DNA of 64,000 nucleotides from Streptomyces sp. NRRL WC-3742 (GCF_000720635.1 NZ_JOCF01000067.1:1-64000); one strand, 5' to 3'. Counted from the first letter of the stretch, positions 26,157 through 35,187 are shown. The notes: generated by a model not told the origin, from the letters alone. A program made the numbers and translations.

Positions 26157-26732
26157 ATGACCTCGCACACCCTTCTCGCCCGTCTGCACGGCCGCCCGGC
26201 GGCGGGGGTGCCCCGGTGGGCGGTGCGGGCGGCCTGGGCCACCTCGCTGACGGTGCTGCCGGCCGGGCTGTGGCGCATCCTCGCGGTGGATCTGCGGCTG
26301 CCGCTGATGGAGGTGCCGGCGGACGCGCCCGCGCCGCCTGAGTGGTTCGGGTTCGAGTGGTGGTACGTCATCGGGCTGAGTGCGGTCAGCGAGGCGCTGG
26401 CGTTCCTGGCGGTCGGGCTGGTCAGCGAGTGGGGCGAGGTGTGGCCGCGGTGGATCCCGTGGGCGGGCGGGCGCCGGGTGCCGGTCCTGGCGGCCGTGGT
26501 CCCGGCGGGGCTCGGGGCGGCGCTGAACACCCTGCTGTGGCCGTACTCGCTGACGATGATCAGTCTCGGCCACCGGATCGACGGCACGGGCCAGACCGGG
26601 CTGCACGAGAGCGGCTGGCAGCAGGCGGTCTTCCTCGGGGCGTACTGGCCGCTGGCCGCCTGGGGCCCGCTGCTGGGGGTCCTGACGGCGCACTACTACC
26701 GGCGCCGCCGCGCCCAGGATAACGTTCGCTAA
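26157..26732 (+). CDS. Four-helix membrane protein of unknown function
   Basis: This 191-residue protein starts at ATG 26157. Hydrophobic segments are WAVRAAWATSLTVLPAGLW, EWWYVIGLSAVSEALAFLAV, VPVLAAVVPAGLGAALNTLL and AVFLGAYWPLAAWGPLLGVL. LLWPYSLTMISLGHRIDGTG is a distinctive motif shared by uncharacterised actinobacterial membrane proteins. Its stop codon lies inside the CGTTCGCTAAAGCGAACG palindrome. Confidence 0.75.
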   Translation: MTSHTLLARLHGRPAAGVPRWAVRAAWATSLTVLPAGLWRILAVDLRLPLMEVPADAPAPPEWFGFEWWYVIGLSAVSEALAFLAVGLVSEWGEVWPRWIPWAGGRRVPVLAAVVPAGLGAALNTLLWPYSLTMISLGHRIDGTGQTGLHESGWQQAVFLGAYWPLAAWGPLLGVLTAHYYRRRRAQDNVR

Positions 26733-26740
26733 AGCGAACG
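26723..26740. promoter_or_regulatory. CGTTCGCT-AA-AGCGAACG palindrome
   Basis: A perfect 8-bp-arm dyad with a 2-base centre lies at the convergent 3' ends of the membrane gene and the XRE-cupin gene. Half-sites TTCGCTA and TAGCGAA recur in the XRE-cupin/pepP divergent promoter, so this may be a binding site of that regulator, or only a short hairpin stop. Confidence 0.5.
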
Positions 26741-26749
26741 ATCCGCCGC

Positions 26750-27400
26750 TCAGTCGAACCCCTCGCCGCCCGCCCCGCACCCGCGCCCGTCCCCCTCCGC
26801 CAGGTGCAGCCGCTGCCCGGCTCGGTGCTCGAGCAGCAGCACCGAGCGGACCGGCTCCCCGCCCAGCGCGGTGTACGCGTGCGGGAGCGCCGCGTCGAAG
26901 CCGACATAGTCGCCCGGGCCGAGTTCGAACGCCCGCCCGTCCACCCGCACGCCCAGCCGCCCGGCCTGGACGACGGTGTGCTCGGTGCCGCTGTGGCCGC
27001 CGGAGTCCTGCGGGGTGCCGGTGCGCACCAACTGGTCGTAGACCTCGAACACCGCCTCCCCGCAATCGATCCGGCGCAGCGGCCGCAGGTCGACCCCCTG
27101 TCCGCTGAGCACCTGGGCCTGCGCCGCGCGCACCACCGTGACCTCGGCGGCCGGCCGGGCCTCGACGAGGTCGGAGATCGGCACGCCGAGCACCCGGGAC
27201 AGGCAGAGCACCGTCTCCAGGGTGGGGTTGCCGGCGCCGGACTCCAGCTGGGAGAGCGTCGCCTTGCCGATCCCGGCGCGGCGGGACAGTTCGGAGAGGG
27301 AGAGGCCGTGCTGCGCCCGTACCCGTTTGAGGTTGGCGGCGAGGACGCCCTTCACCGAGCTCTCGGAGTCGTTCACGCTCGACCTCTTCTCTCCGGACAC
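26750..27400 (-). CDS. XRE-family regulator with C-terminal cupin
   Basis: This 216-residue protein has a helix-turn-helix over about residues 18-75 (LAANLKRVRAQHGLSLSELS, RRAGIGKATLSQLESGAGNP) and a cupin barrel from about residue 110 (HTVVQAGRLGVRVDGRAFEL, GPGDYVGFDAALPHAYTALG) with His and Asp positions suited to metal or ligand binding. XRE-cupin regulators respond to small acids, amino acids or polyamines. It is divergent from a Pro-aminopeptidase gene, with TTCGCTA/TAGCGAA half-sites in between. Confidence 0.93.
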   Translation of the reverse strand: MSGEKRSSVNDSESSVKGVLAANLKRVRAQHGLSLSELSRRAGIGKATLSQLESGAGNPTLETVLCLSRVLGVPISDLVEARPAAEVTVVRAAQAQVLSGQGVDLRPLRRIDCGEAVFEVYDQLVRTGTPQDSGGHSGTEHTVVQAGRLGVRVDGRAFELGPGDYVGFDAALPHAYTALGGEPVRSVLLLEHRAGQRLHLAEGDGRGCGAGGEGFD

Positions 27401-27514
27401 TGTTCGCTATACCGTACGGTGCGTCTGCACGCGGCCGTGGCAGGCAGGTCAGCGTAGCGAAACGCGTCGCGACACCATCCGCTCTCACCACCCGCCCTCG
27501 TCAGGAGCCGCAGG
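27401..27514. promoter_or_regulatory. Divergent promoter with TTCGCTA/TAGCGAA half-sites
   Basis: TTCGCTA at 27412-27418 and the inverted TAGCGAA at 27455-27461 lie between the XRE-cupin and pepP genes. CCGTACGG (27420-27427) is a further small palindrome. The same half-sites form the palindrome at 26723-26740. Operator function is inferred. Confidence 0.5.
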
Positions 27515-28957
27515 ATGACCGATCCCACCGCCACTCCGCCCATCAAGTACCGCAAGAACGGCCTCACCCGCGGCGTGACCGAGGAGCTGGCCGAGAGCAT
27601 GAAGCACGGCTGGGCCGACACCGAGCGCCACGAACTGGAGCCGATCCCCCAGGCCGCGCACACGGCCCGCCGCCGCGCCGAGCTGTCGGCCGCGTACCCG
27701 GGCGAGCTGCTGGTGGTGCCCTCGGGCAACCCGAAGGTGCGGGCCAACGACAGCGACTACGCGTTCCGCCCGTCCTCCGACTACGTCTACCTGACCGGCG
27801 ACCTCACCCAGGACGCCGTGCTCGTCCTGGAGCCCACGGGCGAGAGCGGGCACCTCGCCGTCGCCTACCTGCGGGGCCGATCCTCCGTGGACAACGGCGA
27901 GTTCTGGCTCGACAACCACGGCGAGCTGTGGGACGGCCGCCGCAACAGCCTGACGGAGAACGAGCGTCTCCTGGGCCTGCCCTGCCGCGACGTGCGCACC
28001 CTCGCCGCCGACCTGGCCGCCTCCACTGCCCCCGCCCGGGTGCTGCGCCGCCACGACGCGGGGGTGGAGAGCGCCCTGGAGGGCCGCACGACCGCCGAGC
28101 GGGACGCGGAGTTCGAGGTCCACCTGTCCGGACTGCGCCTGGTCAAGGACGAGTTCGAGATCGCCGAGCTGCGGTTCGCCTGCGAGGCCACCGCCCGGGG
28201 CTTCGAGGACGTCGTGCGCGTCCTCGGCACCGACGCCCCGACCCCCGAGCGCCTGATCGAGGGCACCTTCTTCGTCCGCGCCCGCCTGGAGGGCAACGAC
28301 ATCGGCTACGGCACCATCGCCGCCGCCGGCCCGCACGCCACCACCCTGCACTGGGTGCGCAACGACGGCCAGGCCCGCCCCGGTGACCTGCTGCTGCTCG
28401 ACGCGGGCGTGGAGACCAACCGCCTCTACACCGCCGACGTGACCCGCACCATCCCGGTCAGCGGCCGCTTCGGCGAGCTGCAGCGCAAGGTCTACGACGC
28501 CGTGTTCGACGCCCAGGAGGCGGGCATCGCGGCCGTACGGCCCGGTGCCGACTTCCGCGACTTCCACCACGCCGCCCAGCGCCGCCTTGCCGAACACCTC
28601 ACCTCCTGGGGCCTGTTCGGCGACCTGAGCGCCGACAAGGTGTACGAGCTCGGCCTCCACCGCCGCTTCACCCTCGCCGGCACCGGCCACATGCTCGGCC
28701 TGGACGTCCACGACTGCGCGCACTCCCGCACGGAGGAGCACGTCGACGGGCCGCTCAAGGCGGGCATGGTCCTCACCGTCGAGCCGGGGATCTACTTCCA
28801 GGAGAACGACCTGACCGTCCCCGAGGAGTACCGGGGCATCGGCGTACGCATCGAGGACGACATCCTCGTCACCGAGGACGGCAACGAGAACCTCTCCGCG
28901 GGCCTGCCCCGGCGCTCGGACGAGGTCGAAGCCTGGATGGCCGGGCTCCGCGGCTAG
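27515..28957 (+). CDS. pepP: Xaa-Pro aminopeptidase (aminopeptidase P)
   Basis: This 480-residue metallopeptidase has an N-terminal creatinase-like domain (residues about 40-200, including SDYAFRPSSDYVYLTGDLTQ) and a C-terminal pita-bread domain. Metal ligands are visible: Asp in LLLLDAGVETNRLYTADVTR (two Asp), His in GTGHMLGLDVHD, Glu in VLTVEPGIYF and Glu in GVRIEDDILV. It removes N-terminal residues ahead of proline from peptides in the cytoplasm and binds Mn(II). It is divergent from the XRE-cupin regulator. Confidence 0.95.
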   Translation: MTDPTATPPIKYRKNGLTRGVTEELAESMKHGWADTERHELEPIPQAAHTARRRAELSAAYPGELLVVPSGNPKVRANDSDYAFRPSSDYVYLTGDLTQDAVLVLEPTGESGHLAVAYLRGRSSVDNGEFWLDNHGELWDGRRNSLTENERLLGLPCRDVRTLAADLAASTAPARVLRRHDAGVESALEGRTTAERDAEFEVHLSGLRLVKDEFEIAELRFACEATARGFEDVVRVLGTDAPTPERLIEGTFFVRARLEGNDIGYGTIAAAGPHATTLHWVRNDGQARPGDLLLLDAGVETNRLYTADVTRTIPVSGRFGELQRKVYDAVFDAQEAGIAAVRPGADFRDFHHAAQRRLAEHLTSWGLFGDLSADKVYELGLHRRFTLAGTGHMLGLDVHDCAHSRTEEHVDGPLKAGMVLTVEPGIYFQENDLTVPEEYRGIGVRIEDDILVTEDGNENLSAGLPRRSDEVEAWMAGLRG

Positions 28958-29000
28958 GCACCGTCCGGGCCTGGGCGGTGAACGGCTGGGCGGTCAGCGG

Positions 29001-29438
29001 CTAGGCGGTCAGCGGCTTGACCCAGCGGCTCCACCGGGCCTCCGGCCGGTAGCCGGCGGCCTTCCAGGTGCGGTGGCCGAGTTCGTTGTCGTCCAGCACC
29101 ATCGCGTCGATCCGGCGGCCGCCGAGGGCGGTGAAACGTTCCTCGGCGGCCTCGAGCAGCGCGGCGCCGATGCCCCGGCGGCGGTGGCCGGGGTCGACGG
29201 CGAGGCGGTAGAGGTGGCAGCGCCAGCCGTCCCAGCCGGCGATGACCGTGCCGATCGGGCGGCCCGGGTCGTCCGCCGGGGCGGCGACGATCAGGCACTC
29301 CGGGTCGCGGGCGAGCAGGGCGGCCACGCCCGCCTCGTCGTCGGTGATGCTCGTGCCCTTGGCGGCGCGCGCCCAGAGGGCGAGCAGCGCGGGGATCTCG
29401 TCGGGGGTGGCGGGGCGCAGAACGATCTCGGAGGTCAT
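29001..29438 (-). CDS. GNAT N-acetyltransferase
   Basis: This 145-residue GNAT protein starts at ATG 29438 (MTSEIVLRPATPDEIPALLA). The acetyl-CoA loop is YRLAVDPGHRRRGIGAALLE, and the C-terminal motif is DNELGHRTWKAAGYRPEARW. The acetylated substrate is unknown. Short direct repeats (GGCGGTCAGCGGCTA twice) lie over and just after its 3' end at about 28990-29020. Confidence 0.9.
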   Translation of the reverse strand: MTSEIVLRPATPDEIPALLALWARAAKGTSITDDEAGVAALLARDPECLIVAAPADDPGRPIGTVIAGWDGWRCHLYRLAVDPGHRRRGIGAALLEAAEERFTALGGRRIDAMVLDDNELGHRTWKAAGYRPEARWSRWVKPLTA

Positions 29439-29494
29439 GTCGGCCTGTTCTAACAGGCCGCCCGCCCTGCCCGCCTCTGAATTCCGGTGAGCGG

Positions 29495-30157
29495 TCACCC
29501 CAGGCGCCACACCGTGGTTGTCTTCACCTCGGTGTCCTCCAGGTCCGCGACCACCGGCACCTGGTACGCCGCGACGGCGGTGAACCGCTCGCGCGGCAGG
29601 TACGCCCGCCCCGGGTCGCCGACGATGACGGTGGCGCCGCGCGCGACGGCCCGCTCCAGGAACGGCAGGAAGCGGGCGGCCATGGCCCGTTCGTAGAAGA
29701 CGTCCCCGGCGAGCACCACCTCGGCGGGAGCGCCGTCGCCGTCGACGAGGTCGACGAGCGACGCGTCCACCCGCACCCCGTTGGCCCGGGCGTTGAGCCC
29801 GATCGAGGCGACGGCGTAGGCGTCGATCTCGGCGGCGCTCACCTCCCTCGCCCCGCGCAGCGCGGCGGCGATCCCGACCAGTCCGGAACCGGCGGCGATG
29901 TCCAACACCGCCCGCCCGTCGACGAGTTCGGGATGGTCCAGCACGTACCGCGCGACGGCGACCCCGCCCGCCCAGGCGAACGCCCAGAACGGCGGGGCCA
30001 GTCCGGCCTCCCCGCGCTGCCGCTCGGTGGTCTCCCACAGGGCGATGGCGTCCTCGGCCATGTGCAGGCTGATCTCGGGGACGAACGGGACGGGCTTCAG
30101 CTCGGTCGCGCTCCGGATGAAGTCGAGATCGGAGAGGGTTCGCAGCTCACTCGGCAT
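29495..30157 (-). CDS. SAM-dependent methyltransferase (protein-lysine/nicotinamide type)
   Basis: This 220-residue class I methyltransferase has motif I in RAVLDIAAGSGLVGIAAALR near residue 83 and the acidic motif II in SAAEIDAYAVASIGLNARAN. Motif IV-like VVLAGDVFYERAMAARFLPF resembles the methyltransferase-16 (lysine methyltransferase) family. PPFWAFAWAGGVAVARYVLD in front of motif I is also typical of it. The target protein or small molecule is unknown. Confidence 0.88.
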   Translation of the reverse strand: MPSELRTLSDLDFIRSATELKPVPFVPEISLHMAEDAIALWETTERQRGEAGLAPPFWAFAWAGGVAVARYVLDHPELVDGRAVLDIAAGSGLVGIAAALRGAREVSAAEIDAYAVASIGLNARANGVRVDASLVDLVDGDGAPAEVVLAGDVFYERAMAARFLPFLERAVARGATVIVGDPGRAYLPRERFTAVAAYQVPVVADLEDTEVKTTTVWRLG

Positions 30158-30397
30158 GCCCGCAGCATAGGGCCCGTACGGAGGTGCCCGCGCACGCTGC
30201 GTGGCCGGGCGCCCACCGGACGGGGGGCGGCTCGGGAGCGACCCGGGAGCGACCCGAGGGCGGCCCGGAAGCAGCCCGGGGGCGGCCCGGGGTGGACGTC
30301 ACCGCCATCGAGCGTCTACATTGCTGTAGTCGCCGGAGGCGCACGAATCCACCCCCCGGACAGCCGTCCGCCTCCGGCGCCCGACCACCCGACGGGC

Positions 30398-31708
30398 TCA
30401 ACTCCGCTCGTCCACCACCCGTTTGATCTTCCCGACCGACCGCTCCAGCGTGTACGGCTCCACCACCTCCACCTCGACGGTGACGCCCACCCCGTCCTTG
30501 ACCGCCCGAACGACCTCCGCCCGCGCCGCCTCCCGCACCGGCCCCGGCGCCTCCGGGCGGGCCTCGACCCGCACCGTCAGGTGGTCCATCCGCCCCCGCC
30601 GGCTCAGCCGCAGCTGGAAGTGCGGCGCGACGCCGTCGGTGCGCAGCAGGATCTCCTCGATCTGGGTCGGGAAGAGGTTCACCCCGCGCAGGATGATCAT
30701 GTCGTCGCTGCGCCCGGTCACCTTCTCCATCCGCCGGAACGCCGGGCGGGCGGTGCCGGGCAGCAGCCGGCTGAGGTCGCGGGTGCGGTAGCGGATGACG
30801 GGCAGGGCCTCCTTGGTGAGGGTGGTGAAGACCAGTTCGCCGCCCTCGCCCTCGGGCATCACCTCGTCGGTGAAGGGGTCGACGACCTCGGGGTAGAAGT
30901 GGTCCTCCCAGATGTGCAGGCCGTCCTTGGTCTCCACGCACTCCTGGGCGATGCCGGGGCCGACGACCTCGGAGAGGCCGTAGATGTCGACGGCGTGCAG
31001 GTCGAGTCGGTCCTCGATCTCCCGGCGCATCTCCTCCGTCCACGGCTCGGCGCCGAAGATGCCGATGCGCAGCGAGGTGGTGCGCGGGTCGACGCCCTGG
31101 CGCTCGAACTCGTCGAGCAGGGTGAGCAGGTAGGAGGGGGTGACCATGATGATCTGGGGCCGGAAGTCCTGGATCAGCTGCACCTGGCGGGCCGTCATGC
31201 CCCCACTGGCGGGGATGACGGTGCACCCGGCCCGTTCGGCGCCGTAGTGGGCGCCGAGGCCGCCGGTGAACAGGCCGTAGCCGTACGCGATGTGCGCCTT
31301 GTCGCCGGGCCGCCCTCCGGCGGCACGGATCGAGCGGGCGACGACGTCGGCCCACATGGACAGGTCGGCGTCGGTGTAGCCGACGACGGTGGGGCGGCCG
31401 GTGGTGCCGCTGGAGGCGTGGATGCGGCGGACGTCGGCCATCGGGACGGCGAACATGCCGAAGGGGTAGCCCTCGCGCAGGTCGGCCTTGGTGGTGAAGG
31501 GGAAGCGGGCGAGGTCCTCGAGGGTGCGGCAGTCCTCGGGGTGGACTCCGGCGGCGTCGAACTTGCGGCGGTAGAGCTCGACGTTGTCGTACGCGTGGCG
31601 CAGGGCGGCCCTCAGTCGGGTGAGCTGGTGGGCGCGCAGCTCGTCCGGGCCCAGGCGCTCGCCGGCGTCGAGCAGGGCGGGGGGCAGGGGCTCGCCGAGG
31701 CGTCGCAT
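30398..31708 (-). CDS. paaK: Phenylacetate-CoA ligase family (PaaK)
   Basis: This 436-residue adenylate-forming enzyme has P-loop IHASSGTTGRPTVVGYTDAD, catalytic segments YGYGLFTGGLGAHYGAERAG, IFGAEPWTEEMRREIEDRL and VDIYGLSEVVGPGIAQEC, and C-terminal VTGRSDDMIILRGVNLFPTQ and ERSVGKIKRVVDE with catalytic Lys. It activates phenylacetate or another aryl acid as the CoA thioester. No other paa genes are present, so it may serve another aryl acid. The ATG is preceded by a triplicated GAGAAGGC-type 8-mer acting as the ribosome-binding region. Confidence 0.92.
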   Translation of the reverse strand: MRRLGEPLPPALLDAGERLGPDELRAHQLTRLRAALRHAYDNVELYRRKFDAAGVHPEDCRTLEDLARFPFTTKADLREGYPFGMFAVPMADVRRIHASSGTTGRPTVVGYTDADLSMWADVVARSIRAAGGRPGDKAHIAYGYGLFTGGLGAHYGAERAGCTVIPASGGMTARQVQLIQDFRPQIIMVTPSYLLTLLDEFERQGVDPRTTSLRIGIFGAEPWTEEMRREIEDRLDLHAVDIYGLSEVVGPGIAQECVETKDGLHIWEDHFYPEVVDPFTDEVMPEGEGGELVFTTLTKEALPVIRYRTRDLSRLLPGTARPAFRRMEKVTGRSDDMIILRGVNLFPTQIEEILLRTDGVAPHFQLRLSRRGRMDHLTVRVEARPEAPGPVREAARAEVVRAVKDGVGVTVEVEVVEPYTLERSVGKIKRVVDERS

Positions 31709-32013
31709 CGTCGCTCCTTCTCGCCTTCTCGCCTTCTCGTCGGCCGACCAGGCTCGTCGACAGCCGGCCCGTCGCCGACCGGTCGTTCGGTCAGAGTGGG
31801 TCAGGGCCAGGTAAACCGGCCCCCGGCCTGCCTGTCAAGACCACCGACCATCGTTCCGGAATGAGAAGTTCCGGCAACTTTGCCTCAAGTCCTCCCCTCG
31901 ACCCGGTTGGCCGATATGAAAATCATTACGGAAATTTGACCCACGCGGCCCCTCTCCCGCCCCGGCCGCATGGTTCAGTAGTGCGGCTTCTCCCCCGCAC
32001 CCCGGAGTGAACC
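31709..32013. promoter_or_regulatory. Divergent intergenic region with triplicated CCTTCTCG
   Basis: Three perfect copies of CCTTCTCG run at 31716-31739 directly in front of paaK. On the minus strand they read CGAGAAGG, and the last supplies the Shine-Dalgarno sequence. Bases 31855-31945 are AT-rich (ATGAAAATCATTACGGAAATTTG-like) and probably contain the promoters. No gene is seen. Confidence 0.6.
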
Positions 32014-33555
32014 GTGTCCTCGACTTCTGCCCTGGTCAGCGCGCTGCGCGACCTCGGCGACCGGCCCGCCGTCGTCGCCGACGGCCGCGCGATCAGCGGC
32101 ATCGGCCTGCTGCTCGGCGTCTCCCCTCCCGGCGGCCTGCCCAGAGCCCTCGCCGAACGGGTCGCCGCACACGCCGCACTCGCGCCCGCCGCCGCCCGCA
32201 CCGCCGAGGCCCGGCTGCGCCACTGGGCGGGCGTCCTCGGCCCGCCGCCCATCCGGCACACCGTGCTGCACCCCACCACCGAACTGGCCGTCGAACTCGG
32301 CCTCGCCACCCTCCTCGCCGGCGGCACCGTCCACTGCGGCGACCCCGAGCAGCAGCCCGACGAGCAGCTCGCCGCCCTCGCCGCCACCGGCACCACCCAC
32401 CTGAGCCTGCCCTCCCCGCTGCTGTGGCGGCTCAGCGGCCGCCCCGGCCTCCCCGGCCACGACCTGCGCGCGCTGCGGCTGATCCTGCACGTCGGCCCCG
32501 AACCCCGCCAGGACGACGTGTACGCCGCCGTCGACGCGCTCGGCGCCGTCCTCGCCCACGTCCGCGCCCCGCAGAACGAGGACGAGAACGCCGACCACCG
32601 GCTGCGCGCCGACGCGGAAGCCGCCGAGGCGGCCGCCTGGAAGTACACCATCGGCCTCACCGCCGACCAGACCCGCGCCTTCGGCGCCCACCTCGACCGG
32701 GCCGTCCTCACCTCCCTGCTCCTGACCCTCCAGCAGGCCGGCGTCCTCACCGACCCCGCCCACGGCCACCACGAGGCCGAGATCCTCGCCGCCGCCCTCG
32801 TCACCCCCGCCGAAAACCCCCGGGTACGCGGCTGGCTGGACGCCCTCACCCGCCACGGCCTGATCACCCGCCGGGGCCCCCTCTACCACGGCGCCCCGGC
32901 CCTCACCGCCGCCGACGCCCGCGAAGCCTGGCGCCCCGCCACCGACGCCTGGGCCGACGGCCTCGGCCCCGCCACCGCCCTCGAGCGCGTACGGCGCGGC
33001 GCCACCCGGCTGCCCCGCCTCATCACCGGCGAGGAACCGCCCCGCCCGTACACCGCCCCCCTGCGCTGGGCCGCCGCCCGCGGCTACCTCGGCGCGGTGC
33101 TCGGCGCCCTGGTGCGCAGCAGCGCCGAGGCCCGCGCCGAGGCCCACGACGGGCCGCAGCCGCTGCGCGTCCTCGAACTCGACCGCGAGGGCGTCGAGAC
33201 CACCGTCGCCCGCGCCCTGGCCTCCCGCCCCCGCCGGCACACCGAGCACCACCTCGCCCCGGACGGCGGCCGCTACGACCTGGTCGTGGCCACCACCACC
33301 GCCGGGCCCGAGGAGGAGGCGTCCGCGCTCGTCGACCTGCTCGCCCCCGGCGGACGGCTGCTGCTGCTCGCGCCCGTCGCCGAACACCTGGACCTGCTCA
33401 TCACCGGCGACGCGCGCGGGGCGGGCGCCGCACCCGACCAGGTCTGGCGCACGGCGCTCGCGCGGGCGGGCTGCCCGCAGGTCCTCGGCCTGCCCGGCGC
33501 CGGGCACCCGATGGCGCCGCTGGGGCTGGGGCTGTTCGTCGCCCGGGCGGAGTGA
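32014..33555 (+). CDS. Fusion of degenerate adenylation-like domain and methyltransferase-like domain
   Basis: This 513-residue protein starts at GTG 32014 after a GGAG. Residues about 60-170 look like the middle of an acyl-adenylate enzyme (HTVLHPTTELAVELGLATLL, GTTHLSLPSPLLWRLSGRPG), but no P-loop, YGxTE or catalytic Lys motif can be found. Residues about 210-360 are helical, with LDALTRHGLITRRGPLYHG typical of methyltransferase lids in PKS/NRPS proteins. The C-terminal part (LRVLELDREGVETTVARALA, YDLVVATTTAGPEEEASALV) is a weak Rossmann-like methyltransferase core. It may be a non-catalytic relic or a scaffold protein. I do not recognise it as a named family. Confidence 0.5.
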   Translation: MSSTSALVSALRDLGDRPAVVADGRAISGIGLLLGVSPPGGLPRALAERVAAHAALAPAAARTAEARLRHWAGVLGPPPIRHTVLHPTTELAVELGLATLLAGGTVHCGDPEQQPDEQLAALAATGTTHLSLPSPLLWRLSGRPGLPGHDLRALRLILHVGPEPRQDDVYAAVDALGAVLAHVRAPQNEDENADHRLRADAEAAEAAAWKYTIGLTADQTRAFGAHLDRAVLTSLLLTLQQAGVLTDPAHGHHEAEILAAALVTPAENPRVRGWLDALTRHGLITRRGPLYHGAPALTAADAREAWRPATDAWADGLGPATALERVRRGATRLPRLITGEEPPRPYTAPLRWAAARGYLGAVLGALVRSSAEARAEAHDGPQPLRVLELDREGVETTVARALASRPRRHTEHHLAPDGGRYDLVVATTTAGPEEEASALVDLLAPGGRLLLLAPVAEHLDLLITGDARGAGAAPDQVWRTALARAGCPQVLGLPGAGHPMAPLGLGLFVARAE

Positions 33556-33931
33556 GGGCAGGGGTTGAGGGCAGGGGGCTGGGGGCTGGGGGCTGGGGCA
33601 CGTCGGCCGCCACCCGTCGGCCGTTCGCGCTGGTCAGAAGCCGCGCCGGGGCCCCCGTACCCGAGCCTCGTGGCCGCGCGGTGAAGCCCGGATCACACAC
33701 TGCCACCCGATCCGTACCATTTCGATACCGAAGCCCGGATGAGCTGCGGGAATCCTCGCCGCGCGGGCCCGCCCCCGGGTAGGCTCCGGACAGTCCTCCG
33801 GCCCCCGCGCAGGCGGCCCCGCGCCGCCGTGCCGCGATCCGGTGGTGCATCCCCGCGGGCCGTCACGACTGGTCTCCGCGCACTCGACATCGCGCGCCAG
33901 GGCAGTCGCGCGAACGGCGAAGGGCAACGCC
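33556..33931. other. Intergenic region with G-rich short repeats
   Basis: GGGGGCT repeats three times at about 33574-33598 just after the fusion gene, preceded by two GAGGGCAGGGG-type units. The rest up to the ROK start shows no coding region. A GTG at 33842 could extend the ROK frame, but homology starts later. Confidence 0.45.
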
Positions 33932-35098
33932 TTGGCGGATCGGCTCACCGGAGGAGACTCCTCACTCCTGCGGCGCATCAACGCGGCGGTCACGCTGCGG
34001 GCGCTGCGGACGGGCCACGCGGTGACCCTCACCCAACTCGTCGGCGAGACCGGGCTCTCCCGGCCCACCGTCGAAGGCGTCATCGAGGGCCTGGTCGAGA
34101 CCGGCCTGGTCGCCGAGGTGGAGCAGCCGCGCGAGGACTGCCCGCCGGGCACCAGCGGGCGCCGCGGACGCCCCGCCCGCTGGTTCCGCTTCCGCGCCGA
34201 GGCCGGGCACATCCTCGGCATCGAGATCGGCGTGCACGACATCCGCGTCATCCTCGCCGACCTCACCGGCGAGGTGGTGGGCAGTCACTTCAAGCCCGTC
34301 GACGAGACCCTGGAGGCCGAGGACCGCCTCGCCGCCGTCCGCACCGCCGTCGCCGAGGTGCTGAGGAAGGGCGCCATCTCCCGCGACAACCTGTGGGCCG
34401 TCGGCGTCGGCACCCCCGGCATCGTCGACCGCGAGGGCACCATCAGGCTCGGCACCGCGATGCCCGGCTGGACGGGCCTCGACCTCGGCACCCGGCTGCG
34501 CCGCTCCTTCCGCTGCCCCGTCCTCATCGAGAACGACGCCAACCTCGCCGCCATCGCCGAACACTGGCAGGGCGCGGCCGTCGGCGCCGACGACGTCGTC
34601 TTCGTCATGGCCGGCCTCAGCCCCGGCGCCGGCTCCCTCATCAACGGCCGCCTGCACCGCGGCTACGGCGGCGCGGCCGGCGAGATCGGCGCCCTCCACC
34701 TGCTCGGCCAGGAGGTCACCCCCGAGCGGCTGCTCTCCACCACCGGCAAGCCGCTCAACCCGCTCGACGAGGCCGCCGTGGCCCGGGTGCTGCGCCTGGC
34801 CCGGGAGGGCGACGAGGTCTCCCAGGTCGCCATGGACCGCTTCCTCACCCGGCTCGTGCAGAGCGTCGCCGCGCTCGTCCTGGCCATCGACCCGCAGCTG
34901 GTGGTCATCGGCGGCTGGGCCGCCGGCCTCGACGGCGTCCTGGAGCCGCTGCGCGAACGCCTCGCCCAGTTCACCCTGCGCGCCCCCGAGGTGGCGCTCG
35001 CGGCGCTCGGCTCGGAGGTCGTCGCCATGGGCGCCCTGCGCGTCGCCCTCGACCACGTCGAGGACCAGCTCTTCGCGGTGGACCCGCCGCGGCTCTAG
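33932..35098 (+). CDS. ROK-family transcriptional regulator/sugar kinase-like protein
   Basis: This protein has an N-terminal winged helix (LLRRINAAVTLRALRTGHAV, TLTQLVGETGLSRPTVEGVI) and a ROK domain with LGIEIGVHDIRVILADLTGE, VGVGTPGIVDREGTIRLGTA and PVLIENDANLAAIAEHWQGA. The usual zinc-binding motif (GHxxxxxxxxxCxCG-like) is replaced here by AGEIGALHLLGQEV, so it is probably a regulator rather than an active kinase. TTG 33932 (preceded by AAGGGC) is chosen because homologues begin with ADRLTGGD; a GTG at 33842 would add 30 residues. Confidence 0.88.
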   Translation: MADRLTGGDSSLLRRINAAVTLRALRTGHAVTLTQLVGETGLSRPTVEGVIEGLVETGLVAEVEQPREDCPPGTSGRRGRPARWFRFRAEAGHILGIEIGVHDIRVILADLTGEVVGSHFKPVDETLEAEDRLAAVRTAVAEVLRKGAISRDNLWAVGVGTPGIVDREGTIRLGTAMPGWTGLDLGTRLRRSFRCPVLIENDANLAAIAEHWQGAAVGADDVVFVMAGLSPGAGSLINGRLHRGYGGAAGEIGALHLLGQEVTPERLLSTTGKPLNPLDEAAVARVLRLAREGDEVSQVAMDRFLTRLVQSVAALVLAIDPQLVVIGGWAAGLDGVLEPLRERLAQFTLRAPEVALAALGSEVVAMGALRVALDHVEDQLFAVDPPRL

Positions 35099-35155
35099 GA
35101 GCCTCCCGACGGCCTCCCCCCACGGCCTCCCCGCAACGGCCTTCCCCCAACGGCC

Positions 35156-35187
35156 GAGGCCCGCACACCGGTTGGTGTGCGGGCCTC
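35156..35187. terminator. Bidirectional terminator hairpin
   Basis: GAGGCCCGCACACC (35156-35169) and its exact complement (35174-35187) form a 14-bp stem with loop GGTT between the convergent ROK and GntR genes. Repeated ACGGCCTCCCC-like units lie just before it (35109-35155). Confidence 0.8.
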
